Shown here piece after piece: positions 17,314 to 26,087 of a DNA stretch of 64,000 nucleotides; the stretch's first letter is position 1; each line of letters begins with the position of its first letter. Under the pieces are notes generated by a model. The model was not told where the DNA came from. It saw only the letters and a program-made list of their open reading frames with translations, and ran no database searches. Made by a program: the position numbers and the translations under genes. This DNA is from Streptomyces sp. H27-H1 (GTDB lineage Bacteria > Actinomycetota > Actinomycetes > Streptomycetales > Streptomycetaceae), in contig NZ_JAPNLJ010000003.1 in assembly GCF_026627445.1 (NCBI RefSeq), forward strand, positions 62,001 to 126,000, read 5' to 3'.

Positions 17314-18660
17314 CTAGTTCTTCTGGTGTTGCAGCCACTCCGCCTGGGCCTTGTTGAGCTGGCCGGCCATCGTGTCCAGGAATTCCTTGGCCGACATCGT
17401 GCCGAGCAGGACCTTCTGGAAGGCCGCCTCGTTGTCGGACTTGCTGATGGTGTTCCAGTCCGCCAGGTGGTAGGGCAGCTGCACGATCCTGATGCTTCCG
17501 CTGTTCAGCGACTCGGCGGCGAGCCTGGTCGCCTCGGACTTCTGGATCCACTCGTCCTTCGCGGCCTCCGTGTGGGAGGGGACGGCGCCGGCCGCCTTGT
17601 TCCACAGGCTGTTGGGCTCGTGCGAGGCGGCGAACTCGATGAACTTCCAGGCCGTCGCCTTGTTCTTGCTCGCCTTGAACAGGCCGAGGCCGTCCACCGG
17701 CTGCGACACCTGCACGCGGGTGCCGTCGTCGAGCGTCGGGTTGGGAAGACCGCGGAACCTGTTCTGGCCCAGCGCCTTCAAGTGGTCCTGGTAGGAGCCC
17801 AGGTTGTGGCTCAGCATGCCGATCTCGCCGCTGTCCCACTGGGCGACCATCTTTTTGAAGTCGTTGTTGACGTCGGCGGCCGGGGTGTCCTTCTTGTACA
17901 ACCCGACGTACTTCTCCAGCGCCTCGACGTTCTTCGGATCGTTGACGGTGGTCTTGTCGCCGTTCCAGAACTCTCCGATGCCGGACTGGCCGTACGTCGC
18001 GTCCAGCGCCTGCGCGATGGAGCCCTTGCCGCCGCGGATGGTGAAACCGAACTTGTTCTTGCCGCCTTCGGTGAGCCTGTCGGCCGCCTGGTAGAACTTC
18101 GACCACGTGGTCGGCGCCTCAAGGCCGGCGGCCGTGAACAGGTCGGTGCGGTACCACAGCGTGCCGTTGTTGGCGGAGGTCGGAACGGTGTAGAGGGCCT
18201 TGCCGCCTCCCACGGACCGGACGCTGTCCAGCATCCCGGTGTTCAGCTTGCCCCCCAGCGAACTGTCCTCCAGTCGTTTCTCCAGCGGATCCAGCGCACC
18301 CTGGGCCGCGATGGCCGCCAGCATCGCGGTGGTCACTCCACCGACGTCGGGCAGGCCGCCGCCCTGAATGGCGGTGTCGTACTTGGACTGGGCACTCTCC
18401 GCCGGAATCCCGACGTAGTTGACCTCGATGTCCGGATTCGCCTTCTCGAAGGCGGCGATGATCTCCTTCCAGACGTCGGTACGGACACCGCCGTTGTTGT
18501 CCCAGAAGGTGATCTCTCCCTTGCCCGAACCCTCGCCGCCCGCGCTCGCGGTGGCGCCGCTGCCGTCGTCACCACAAGCGGTGGCGGCCAGCGCGAGCGT
18601 GGCGGCCAGGGCGAGTACGGTGGCCGGACGACTCCGTCTGGTGCTCTTGGTGTTGAACAT
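17314..18660 (-). CDS. Sugar ABC transporter substrate-binding lipoprotein
   Basis: 448 residues. The signal peptide ends in a lipobox (LAATAC), so it is anchored outside the membrane. The fold is the MalE/extracellular solute-binding family 1 type (FWDNNGGVRTDVWKEII at the N-terminus, VDGLGLFKASKNKATAW near the C-terminus). It delivers an oligosaccharide, probably pectin- or hemicellulose-derived by context, to the two permeases upstream. It is last in the intact part of the operon, 18 bases after the PmoA-like gene. No ATPase gene is in the set, so a shared MsiK-type ATPase elsewhere is expected, as is usual in Streptomyces. Confidence 0.9.
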   Translation of the reverse strand: MFNTKSTRRSRPATVLALAATLALAATACGDDGSGATASAGGEGSGKGEITFWDNNGGVRTDVWKEIIAAFEKANPDIEVNYVGIPAESAQSKYDTAIQGGGLPDVGGVTTAMLAAIAAQGALDPLEKRLEDSSLGGKLNTGMLDSVRSVGGGKALYTVPTSANNGTLWYRTDLFTAAGLEAPTTWSKFYQAADRLTEGGKNKFGFTIRGGKGSIAQALDATYGQSGIGEFWNGDKTTVNDPKNVEALEKYVGLYKKDTPAADVNNDFKKMVAQWDSGEIGMLSHNLGSYQDHLKALGQNRFRGLPNPTLDDGTRVQVSQPVDGLGLFKASKNKATAWKFIEFAASHEPNSLWNKAAGAVPSHTEAAKDEWIQKSEATRLAAESLNSGSIRIVQLPYHLADWNTISKSDNEAAFQKVLLGTMSAKEFLDTMAGQLNKAQAEWLQHQKN

Positions 18661-18677
18661 GATCGGCTCTCTTCTGG

Positions 18678-19526
18678 TCAGGGGATCAAGGCCTTGCGGA
18701 TGAGGCTCTCCGCGTCGTCACGGTCGAGACGGCCGTCCGCGACGACCGTGACGACCCGGCGTGAGACGCTCTCGCCGGCTTCGATGGGCACCGGCTCGGA
18801 AGGCGCCAGGGATGAGCCGATGCCCGGGTACTCGGCGGAGCGGACGAACCACGGGTCGCGCCGGGTCCGCTCTGTGGCGCCGGCGAAGACCAGCGTCCAG
18901 TCGGCGCCGCCGAGCGCCACCCAGTCGGCGCACGTACCGTGCACGGCTGCCTCGCCGTCGGCTTCGCCGGTGAACACCCGGGGAGGTTCGGCCTCCTTGG
19001 GTGCCCGCCAGAAGAAGCCGCCGTACGCCGCGCCGGGACGTCCGTTGGTGGCAGGACTGGACAGGAGGAGACGGCCCGCCGTGACGTTGGTGAGCGAGAA
19101 CGTGAAGTCCAGGGCCCATGCCGTGTGGTGGAGTCCGGCGGCCCGGACCGTGCGGCGCTCCCGCAGGAGTTCCCGGTCTCCGGCCGTCCAGCGCAGCTCC
19201 TCCACGAACCCTGCGGAGTCGGCCGACCGGAAGCCCGTATGGCGTTGGGTGCCGTGGTTGTCGAGCTGGGTGGGTCCCCGGTCGCGTACGAAGGTCCGCC
19301 CGCCCCAGAAGTTGTGCCCCCCGACGTCGGGAACGGCGACACCGACGCCGAGGTGGTGTGGGTGGTCTCCCGGGCTGAGCTCGGTGACGGTGGTGCCGCC
19401 CAGGGTGGCGACCGGGTGGAGGTAGGGACGGGGTGAGAGCCGGGCGGGTAGCTCCGGCCGGATGACGTACCGGCCGACCTGGCGGCCGTCGCGGTGCAGG
19501 AGGACCGCGTCCGGTGTGGTGTTCAC
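18678..19526 (-). CDS. PmoA-like (DUF6807) protein
   Basis: 282 residues, no signal peptide. His-rich GDHPHHLGVGVAVPDVGGHNFWGG and HGTQRHTGF segments and an APKEAEP stretch match the PmoA-like/DUF6807 family often found in sugar-catabolism operons beside Gfo/Idh oxidoreductases. The biochemical role is unknown. Its ATG overlaps the stop of the Gfo/Idh gene (ATGA at 19523-19526), a strong sign of co-translation. Confidence 0.75.
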   Translation of the reverse strand: MNTTPDAVLLHRDGRQVGRYVIRPELPARLSPRPYLHPVATLGGTTVTELSPGDHPHHLGVGVAVPDVGGHNFWGGRTFVRDRGPTQLDNHGTQRHTGFRSADSAGFVEELRWTAGDRELLRERRTVRAAGLHHTAWALDFTFSLTNVTAGRLLLSSPATNGRPGAAYGGFFWRAPKEAEPPRVFTGEADGEAAVHGTCADWVALGGADWTLVFAGATERTRRDPWFVRSAEYPGIGSSLAPSEPVPIEAGESVSRRVVTVVADGRLDRDDAESLIRKALIP

Positions 19527-20755
19527 GGGCTGCTCGCGCCCGGGTGGACGGTGTCCGCGCCCGGGTGGACCCTGCCGCCGACCGTGGCCGACGCCGCCCA
19601 GGGGGCGCCGAGCTCGGAGTAGAGAGCCAGCGCGCCGGCCGCCGCGCCCACCAGTGCGTCGATGCCGTGCACGACTCGGCGGGGGGCGCCCTCGCGGGAC
19701 TCCGAGCGCCAGGCGTCGGCGGGCAGCGCAACCGGGTCAGGTGACTGCCGGATCGCTTCGACCACCTTCATGAAGGCGCCCGTCACCTCCGGCGGCACCA
19801 GGAGCTCCGCACGGCCGCGGAGGTGCTCCACCAGGTTCTCCAGCAGGTCCGTCCTGCCGTACACCGTCTCTTCAGGACCGTGCCCCGCGCGCTGGAGCAG
19901 GACGCGGTCCTGCTTGTACCAGAAGGTGACGCGGCCACGGTCGCCGTGCACCAGGACGTACGGCTCGTCGGGCCGCTCGGCGCACAGGGTCGCGGCGACG
20001 GCGATACGGCCACCGCGCTCCGTGGTGACCCGTACGCACGAGGTGTCGTCGGACTCGATGGCGTTGGCCCGCAGCAGCTCGGTCTCGATGCCTGCAACGT
20101 CCTCGGCGCGGGTGGCGCCGCCGAGGGCGAGGGCGGTGGCCACGGCGTGCGCGAGCGGGTTGGTCAGGACGCCGTCGACGACGTCCACGCCGTGCAGGCG
20201 ACGCCGGCCCGCCCAGGGCGCGCGGCGGAAGTACGCCTCGTCGCGCCCCCACGCGCCTGCCGCTCCGATCCCGGTGATCTCGCCGATGGCACCGGAGGCG
20301 ACCAGCTCCCGGATCGCCGGCATGGCGTGCGAGCCCAGCGACTGGAACCCGATCTGACAGGCGACACCTGCCGAGGCGATCCCGTCGGCCATCCGGCGGA
20401 ACTCCGCGTACGAGGGAGCAGGCGGCTTCTCCAGGAGCAGGTGCACTTTCCGGTGAGCGGCGATGAGCGCCAGGCCCGCGTGCGTGTGGATGGGGGTGCA
20501 GATCACGGCGATCTCGGCCCCGGTCGACTCCAGCAGGGCGGAGAAGTCCGCGGACTGCTCCGGTGTGCCCAGGCCCTCGAGCTCCCTGCCGGTCAGAGGG
20601 GTGAGATCGCAGATCCCCGCGAGGCGTACCAGGCCCTTGTCTTGAAGGCGCCGGATGTTCCTCAGGTGCCAGCGGCCGTGACCGCGAGCACCGGCAAGGA
20701 CGACGGACAGCGGTGCGTCGGCGCTGACCCCTGCCGCCGGATTCCGTGAGGTCAT
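19523..20755 (-). CDS. Gfo/Idh/MocA-family oxidoreductase
   Basis: 410 residues. A Rossmann start (VVLAGARGHGRWH) and the family's EKP motif (LLLEKPPAPS) are visible, followed by the alpha/beta C-terminal domain. It is an NAD(P)-dependent sugar dehydrogenase or isomerase-type enzyme, cytoplasmic. I chose ATG 20755 because AGAGAGG lies at good distance. ATG 20770, which overlaps the permease stop as ATGA, is an almost equal alternative and adds five residues. The open frame further upstream is a shadow of the permeases. Confidence 0.85.
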   Translation of the reverse strand: MTSRNPAAGVSADAPLSVVLAGARGHGRWHLRNIRRLQDKGLVRLAGICDLTPLTGRELEGLGTPEQSADFSALLESTGAEIAVICTPIHTHAGLALIAAHRKVHLLLEKPPAPSYAEFRRMADGIASAGVACQIGFQSLGSHAMPAIRELVASGAIGEITGIGAAGAWGRDEAYFRRAPWAGRRRLHGVDVVDGVLTNPLAHAVATALALGGATRAEDVAGIETELLRANAIESDDTSCVRVTTERGGRIAVAATLCAERPDEPYVLVHGDRGRVTFWYKQDRVLLQRAGHGPEETVYGRTDLLENLVEHLRGRAELLVPPEVTGAFMKVVEAIRQSPDPVALPADAWRSESREGAPRRVVHGIDALVGAAAGALALYSELGAPWAASATVGGRVHPGADTVHPGASSP

Positions 20756-20766
20756 GAGGTCCTCTC

Positions 20767-21594
20767 TCATCCCTTCACCGCCCCCGCGCTGAAGCCTGTG
20801 ATCAGCCACTTCTGGATGAAGGCGAAGACGATGACGACCGGGACGGCGGCGATGATGCCGCCGGCGGCGAGAGCCCCCAGGTCGACGCTGTCCGCGCTCA
20901 TCAAGGTGCTCAGGCCGACCGGGATCGTCTGCTTGTCCTGGTTGCTGAGGAACATCAGCGCGAACAGGAAGTGGTTCCAGGCGTGCACGAACGCGAAGGA
21001 ACCGACGGCGATCAGGCCCGGCCGCAGGAGCGGGAGCACTACGATCCGGAACGCCCGGAAGCGGTCGCAGCCGTCGACCCAGGCGGCCTCTTCCAGGGAG
21101 TACGGCACGTTCCTGATGAATCCGCTGATCAGGATCATGGACAGCGGCAGCTGGAAGACCGTTTCGGCGACCACCACGCTGCCCAGTGAGTTGATCAGTT
21201 GGAGCCCGGCGAAGATCTGGAACAGAGGTACGAGCAACAGTGCGCCGGGCACGAACTGGGAACAGAGCAGCGCGAGCATGAACGCGCGCTTGACCCTGAA
21301 GTCGAAGCGGGCGAGAGCGTATCCGCCCGCCAAGGCGACGACCATGGTCAGCACCAGGGTGGCGATGCCCACGAGGACGCTGTTCTGGAAGTACGTCGCG
21401 AAGCCGCGGTCCGTCCACACCTTCTCGAAGTGCTCGAAGGTCATGGGCCACGGCACCAGCGAGGTCGAGCCGGCCGGGCGCAGTGCGAAGAGCGCGATCC
21501 AGTAGAACGGGACCAGAGTGAAGACCAGGTAGACGCCCAGCAGGAGGTAGATCTGCCAGAGCGGGGCCTCGTCCCAGGCGCGGCGTCTGCTCAC
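20767..21594 (-). CDS. Sugar ABC permease, MalG type
   Basis: 275 residues, six membrane segments. The EAA loop (EEAAWVDGCDRFRAFRIVVLP) that docks the ATPase is intact. GTG start overlaps the stop of the other permease (GTGA at 21591-21594). Confidence 0.92.
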   Translation of the reverse strand: MSRRRAWDEAPLWQIYLLLGVYLVFTLVPFYWIALFALRPAGSTSLVPWPMTFEHFEKVWTDRGFATYFQNSVLVGIATLVLTMVVALAGGYALARFDFRVKRAFMLALLCSQFVPGALLLVPLFQIFAGLQLINSLGSVVVAETVFQLPLSMILISGFIRNVPYSLEEAAWVDGCDRFRAFRIVVLPLLRPGLIAVGSFAFVHAWNHFLFALMFLSNQDKQTIPVGLSTLMSADSVDLGALAAGGIIAAVPVVIVFAFIQKWLITGFSAGAVKG

Positions 21595-22526
21595 TTGTCA
21601 CCACCTCCGAACTTGCTCAGACGGAGGTAGATCACCGAGCAGAAGAGCAGGATCACGAACGCCACCGTGGTCAGGGCCGATGCGTAGCCGAAGTCGTGCG
21701 CGTCCACGCTGGTGTGGGCGACGTAGAGGGGGAGCGTGGTCGTCACCCCGGCGGGTCCGCCGCCGGTGAGGGTGTAGAGCAGGTCGACGTTGTTGAACTC
21801 CCACACCATGCGCAGCAGTGTGGACAGGACGATCGCGTCCTTCAGGTGCGGAAGGGTGATGTGCAGGAACTGGCGGAAGCGGCCGGCGCCGTCGACCTCG
21901 GCGGCCTCGTAGAGATCCCTCGAGACGGACTGGAGGTCGGCGAGGATGAGGATCGCGAAGAAGGGCACGCCGCGCCACAGGTCGGCGACGATCGCGGCCG
22001 GGAAGACCGTGGCGGTGTCGGACAGCCAGGAGGTCCCGTACTCCCCGATGCCCATGTCCGCGAGGTAACGCGTGATGCCCGTCTGCGAGTTGTAGAGCAG
22101 GACCCAGATCACGGAGGTGAGGACGCCGGACACCGCCCAGGGAGAGAAGACCAGGGCACGCCCCAGGGCGCGGCCGGCGAAGGTCTGGTTGACGATCAGG
22201 GCGAGTGCGAGCCCGAACAGCAACTGGAGGCCGACTTCGACGACGACCCATTGGAGGCTGAAGGTCAGCGTGTCCCAGAACTGCGGGTCCTCGGTGAAGG
22301 CGCGGGTGAAGTTGTCGAAGCCCGCGAAGCCGTCGCGCCAGGGCTTGGTGGGGTTGTAGTGCTGGAGGCTGTAGTAGAAGACGCTGAGCACCGGATAGGC
22401 GATGAAGCCCAGCATCAGCAGACCCGCTGGGGCGATCAGCAGGTAGGGAAGCCTGCGGGGGGTCGATGAGCTGCCACGCCGCCGGGGTGGCGCAGGCTGT
22501 TTCGCCACGGCTGCGGCTTGGGCCAT
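21591..22526 (-). CDS. Sugar ABC permease, MalF type
   Basis: 311 residues from the ATG at 22526, preceded by CGGAGAACAG. Six membrane segments; EAA motif EAAEVDGAGRFRQFLHITLP. It pairs with the MalG-type permease and the lipoprotein at 17314. A 104-base gap separates it from the dehydratase gene; no terminator is seen there, so transcription probably continues. Confidence 0.92.
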   Translation of the reverse strand: MAQAAAVAKQPAPPRRRGSSSTPRRLPYLLIAPAGLLMLGFIAYPVLSVFYYSLQHYNPTKPWRDGFAGFDNFTRAFTEDPQFWDTLTFSLQWVVVEVGLQLLFGLALALIVNQTFAGRALGRALVFSPWAVSGVLTSVIWVLLYNSQTGITRYLADMGIGEYGTSWLSDTATVFPAAIVADLWRGVPFFAILILADLQSVSRDLYEAAEVDGAGRFRQFLHITLPHLKDAIVLSTLLRMVWEFNNVDLLYTLTGGGPAGVTTTLPLYVAHTSVDAHDFGYASALTTVAFVILLFCSVIYLRLSKFGGGDK

Positions 22527-22630
22527 GACTGTTCTCCGTTCTTGCGAGTGCGGTGGCGCTCTTCGCGCGCGAACGTGCGGTGCGGCGAGCGGGGGAGGGG
22601 GTCCGGCGCACGTCTTCGGCTGGTGTGGTC

Positions 22631-24352
22631 TCAGCCTGCGTACGGGTCCGGCACTTTGCCGGGCTTGGCAAGGAAGGCGAAGTCGCAGCCGCTGTCGGCC
22701 TGGGTGATCTGCTCGTTGTAGAGCGCCCCGTAGCCACGCTCGTAACGCTCCGCCGGCGGCGCCCACTCGGCCCTGCGCCGTTCCAGCTCCTCGTCGGGTA
22801 CGTCGAGCCGCAGGGTGCGCGCCTCGACGTCCAGGGTGATGGGATCGCCGTCGCGGACCAGGGCGAGCGGTCCGCCGATGTACGACTCGGGCGCGATGTG
22901 GAGCACGCACGCGCCGTACGAGGTTCCGCTCATCCGGGCGTCGGAGATCCGCACCATGTCCCGTACGCCCTGCTTGAGTAGGTGATCGGGGATGGGCAGC
23001 ATGCCGTATTCGGGCATTCCGGGGCCGCCCTTGGGGCCGGCGTTGCGCAGCACCAGGACGTGCTCCGCGGTGATGCCGAGGGACGGATCGTCGATCGTCC
23101 TCTGCATCGTGCGGTAGTCGTCGAAGACGACGGCCGGCCCGGTGTGCCGGAGCAGGTGCGGCTCGGCGGCGATGTGCTTGATGACGGCCCCGTCGGGGCA
23201 GAGGTTGCCGCGCAGGACGGCTAGTCCACCCTCTTCGGCGACCGGTTCGGTGCGGGGACGTATCACGTCGTCGTTGTGGACGAGCGCACCGTCGAGCTGT
23301 TCGCGCAGCGTGTCATGGGCGACCGTGGGCCTGTCCAGGTGGAGCAGGTCAGTGATGCGGGAGAGGAATCCGGGCAGGCCTCCGGCGAAGTGGAAGTCCT
23401 CCATCAGGTAGGGGCCTCCACCCGGCCGGACGTTCGCCAGCACGGGAACCGTCCGCGCTATCCGGTCGAAGTCGTCGAGCGTGAGGTCCACTCCGGCCCG
23501 CCCGGCCATGGCGATCAGATGGATCACCGCGTTCGTGGAGCCGCCGAGGCCGAGGACGGTGGTGACCGCGTCCTCGAATGCCTCCCGGGTGAGGATGTCG
23601 CACAACGTGATTTCCCGGTGCACCAGTTCCACGATCCTGATGCCGGCCGCAGCCGCCATCCGGTCGTGCCCGGAGTCCACCGCCGGTATCGAGGACGCGC
23701 CCGGCATGGTCACGCCCAGCGCCTCGGCCGCCGCGGTGAGCGTGGACGCGGTGCCCATCGTCATGCAGTGGCCGGGGGAGCGGGCCAGACCGCTCTCCAG
23801 CTCGGTCATCTCGCAGTCACCGATCAGACCGGCGCGCTTGTCGTCCCAGTACTTCCACATGTCGGTGCCGGAACCGAGGACCTCGCCCCGCCAGTGGCCG
23901 GGCAGCATGGGACCGGCGGGTACGAAGACGGCGGGCAGGTCCACGGAGGCGGCGCCCATCAGCAGCGCGGGCGTCGACTTGTCGCACCCGCCCATCAGCA
24001 CGGCGCCGTCCACCGGGTAGGACCGCAGCAGCTCCTCGGTCTCCATCGCCAGCAGGTTGCGGTAGAGCATCGGGGTCGGCTTCTGGAAGGTCTCGGAGAG
24101 CGTGGAAACCGGGAACTCCAGCGGGAAACCACCGGCCTGCCACACCCCCCGTTTCACCGCCTGGGCGCGCTCGCGCAGGTGGGAGTGGCAGGGGTTGATG
24201 TCGGACCAGGTGTTGAGTACCGCGATGACGGGCTTGCCCAGGTGCTCCTCGGGCAGGTAGCCGAGCTGGCGGGTGCGGGCGCGGTGGCTGAAGGAGCGGA
24301 GCCCGTCAGTGCCGAACCACTGATGACTGCGCAGCTGTTCCGGGCGCTTCAC
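22631..24352 (-). CDS. IlvD/Edd-family sugar-acid dehydratase
   Basis: 573 residues, GTG start overlapping the DapA-family stop (GTGA). The three Fe-S Cys contexts are present: INPCHSHL, GGCDKSTPALLMGA (Lys of DKS is the expected carbamylated Mg ligand) and SPGHCMTMG. The family dehydrates aldonates (L-arabinonate, D-xylonate, gluconate) to 2-keto-3-deoxy acids. Paired with the adjacent DapA-type enzyme it may run a Weimberg-like or galactarate-like route. The substrate cannot be read from sequence alone; pectin context favours L-arabinonate or a uronate-derived acid. Confidence 0.85.
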   Translation of the reverse strand: MKRPEQLRSHQWFGTDGLRSFSHRARTRQLGYLPEEHLGKPVIAVLNTWSDINPCHSHLRERAQAVKRGVWQAGGFPLEFPVSTLSETFQKPTPMLYRNLLAMETEELLRSYPVDGAVLMGGCDKSTPALLMGAASVDLPAVFVPAGPMLPGHWRGEVLGSGTDMWKYWDDKRAGLIGDCEMTELESGLARSPGHCMTMGTASTLTAAAEALGVTMPGASSIPAVDSGHDRMAAAAGIRIVELVHREITLCDILTREAFEDAVTTVLGLGGSTNAVIHLIAMAGRAGVDLTLDDFDRIARTVPVLANVRPGGGPYLMEDFHFAGGLPGFLSRITDLLHLDRPTVAHDTLREQLDGALVHNDDVIRPRTEPVAEEGGLAVLRGNLCPDGAVIKHIAAEPHLLRHTGPAVVFDDYRTMQRTIDDPSLGITAEHVLVLRNAGPKGGPGMPEYGMLPIPDHLLKQGVRDMVRISDARMSGTSYGACVLHIAPESYIGGPLALVRDGDPITLDVEARTLRLDVPDEELERRRAEWAPPAERYERGYGALYNEQITQADSGCDFAFLAKPGKVPDPYAG

Positions 24353-25260
24353 CGGGACCAGCCGGCGGTGATGGCGGCGACCTCGGCGCGCTCGGACTCG
24401 GGTAGTGGCCTGCTGGGCGGGCGCACGTCCCGGCGGCACAGGCCGAGCGTGGCGAGGGCCTCCTTGACGACCGTGACGTTGTCCGCCGATCCGTCGGCCG
24501 CGCGCAGTTCCTCGAAGCGGCGGATCTGCTCCCACACCTTCATGGCCGCCGGATAGTCGCCGGAGCGGAGCGACTCGATCATGTTGAGCGAAACGGACGG
24601 GGCGACGTTCACCAGTCCCGACGTGAAGCCCGTGGCGCCCGCGGAGAAGTACGAAGGGGCATACGGCTCGGCAAGCCCCGCGACCCATACGAAGCGGTCG
24701 ATGCCGGCGTCCCGGGCGAAGGCGGCGAAGCGCGCCGCGTCCGGCACCGCGTACTTCGCCCCGATGACGTTGGGGCAGAATTCGGCGAGTTCGGCCAGGC
24801 GGGACCCGCGGAGTAGCGCGTTGCGGATGTAGGGGACGACGCCCAGTTCGGGGACGGACTCGGCGATGGCACGGTGGTAGTCGACCCAGCCGGCCTCGGA
24901 GACGTAGGGATGGACCGGCTGGTGCACCATCACCATCTGTGCCCCGGCAGCGCGGGCGTGGCGTGCGCTGGCGACGGCGGTGGGCACATCATGGCCGACG
25001 CCGACCAGTACGACGGCCCGGGTGCCCGCTTCCTCCATGGTCAGCTCCGTGACCTGACGGCGCTCGTCGGGGGTCAGGGCGTAGAACTCGCCGGTGTTGC
25101 CGTTCGGAGTGAGGGTGCGGACGCCGGCGTCGAGCAGGCGCCGCAGCAGGAGCCGGTGGGCATCCTGGTCGAGGGAGCCGTCCTCTGCGAAGGGAGTCAC
25201 CGGGATCGCCACGACCTGGGCGAGGGCCGCCCGTTGGGTTCCGAATCTCGAGGAGGTCAT
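24349..25260 (-). CDS. DapA/KdgD-family aldolase or dehydratase
   Basis: 303 residues, TIM barrel of the dihydrodipicolinate-synthase family: GNTGEFYALTP loop, VVPYIRN Tyr segment and the Schiff-base Lys in IGAKYAVPD. In this setting it probably acts on a 2-keto-3-deoxy sugar acid, either dehydrating it (keto-deoxyglucarate or -arabinonate type) or cleaving it. Start overlaps the GntR stop (ATGA at 25257-25260). Confidence 0.85.
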   Translation of the reverse strand: MTSSRFGTQRAALAQVVAIPVTPFAEDGSLDQDAHRLLLRRLLDAGVRTLTPNGNTGEFYALTPDERRQVTELTMEEAGTRAVVLVGVGHDVPTAVASARHARAAGAQMVMVHQPVHPYVSEAGWVDYHRAIAESVPELGVVPYIRNALLRGSRLAELAEFCPNVIGAKYAVPDAARFAAFARDAGIDRFVWVAGLAEPYAPSYFSAGATGFTSGLVNVAPSVSLNMIESLRSGDYPAAMKVWEQIRRFEELRAADGSADNVTVVKEALATLGLCRRDVRPPSRPLPESERAEVAAITAGWSR

Positions 25261-25913
25261 GCCTGCTCGTCCTCTCCGGAGGCCGCGGGGAAGGCCCGTT
25301 GTACGAACGAGGCGATGTGGGCGTGCAGGGCCCCGGCCGCACCGTCCGCGTCCGCGTCGAGTGCGAGCCGCAGGATCGCCCGGTGCTCGTCCGCCTCACG
25401 TTGCCAGGACGGATCGGAGGCCCAGGCGACGGTGGACACCAGCGCCGCCTGGTCCCGGACCTCGTCGAGCATCCGGCCGAGAAGCGGATTCCCGCACGGC
25501 ACGTACAGGGCACGGTGGAACTCCCGGTTGGCCAGGGAACGTTCAGCAGCATCGGAGGCCAGGTCGGCGCGTTCCAGGGCCTGGCGCGCGGCGTCGAGCG
25601 AAGCTCCCCGCCGTACGCTGCGCCGCAGGGCCTCGGGCTCCAGGAGGAGGCGTACGTCGTAGACCTCGCGCGCCATGTCGGCGTCCACCATGCGCACGGA
25701 GACGCCCTTGTACTGGTTCATCACGACGAGCCCGCTGCCGGCCAGGGTCTTGAGGGCTTCGCGCACCGGAGTCTTCGACACCCCGAACTGGGCGGCGAGT
25801 TCGGTCTCGACCAGGGCTTGGCCGGGGATCAACTGGCCGGTGAGGATACGGCGTTTGATCGCATCCAGGACGTATTGCGTGCGGGAGGGGATCGGTGTGG
25901 GCACAGAGGTCAT
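25257..25913 (-). CDS. GntR-family (FCD) transcriptional regulator of the operon
   Basis: 218 residues. N-terminal winged helix (VLDAIKRRILTGQLIPGQALVE...FGVSKTPVREALKTLAGSGLV) and a C-terminal FCD ligand domain with the His/Asp metal ligands expected (FHRALY, EHRAIL). First gene of the run 25913 to 17314. It probably binds the inverted repeats just upstream (25953-25982) and represses until a sugar acid is bound. Confidence 0.9.
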   Translation of the reverse strand: MTSVPTPIPSRTQYVLDAIKRRILTGQLIPGQALVETELAAQFGVSKTPVREALKTLAGSGLVVMNQYKGVSVRMVDADMAREVYDVRLLLEPEALRRSVRRGASLDAARQALERADLASDAAERSLANREFHRALYVPCGNPLLGRMLDEVRDQAALVSTVAWASDPSWQREADEHRAILRLALDADADGAAGALHAHIASFVQRAFPAASGEDEQA

Positions 25914-25952
25914 GCGCGCCTCTCGGGGCTTACAGAGGGACTCGTGTACGGG

Positions 25953-25982
25953 ATCTCATATACCGCGTCTCATATATGAGAT
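25953..25982. promoter_or_regulatory. Nested operator for the GntR regulator
   Basis: TCTCATATATGAGA (25968-25981) is a perfect 14-bp palindrome. It overlaps a wider pair, ATCTCATATA (25953-25962) and TATATGAGAT (25973-25982). So three half-sites lie within 30 bases, about 40-70 bases before the GntR start. The A/T-rich block is striking in this GC context. Confidence 0.75.
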
Positions 25983-26087
25983 ACGAAGCGCGATGTGATG
26001 AAGCTAGGAGCGCGGCCAGGTTTCGTCAACGCTTCGGAACGAAGAACTTTCTTGTTGTCGTCACGAGTTGGCCCCTCTCGCCATGGC

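Noticed and set aside
19523..21604. 693-residue Gfo/Idh protein
   Set aside because: The first 280 residues are a shadow of the MalG-type permease; the Rossmann start is just after 20755.
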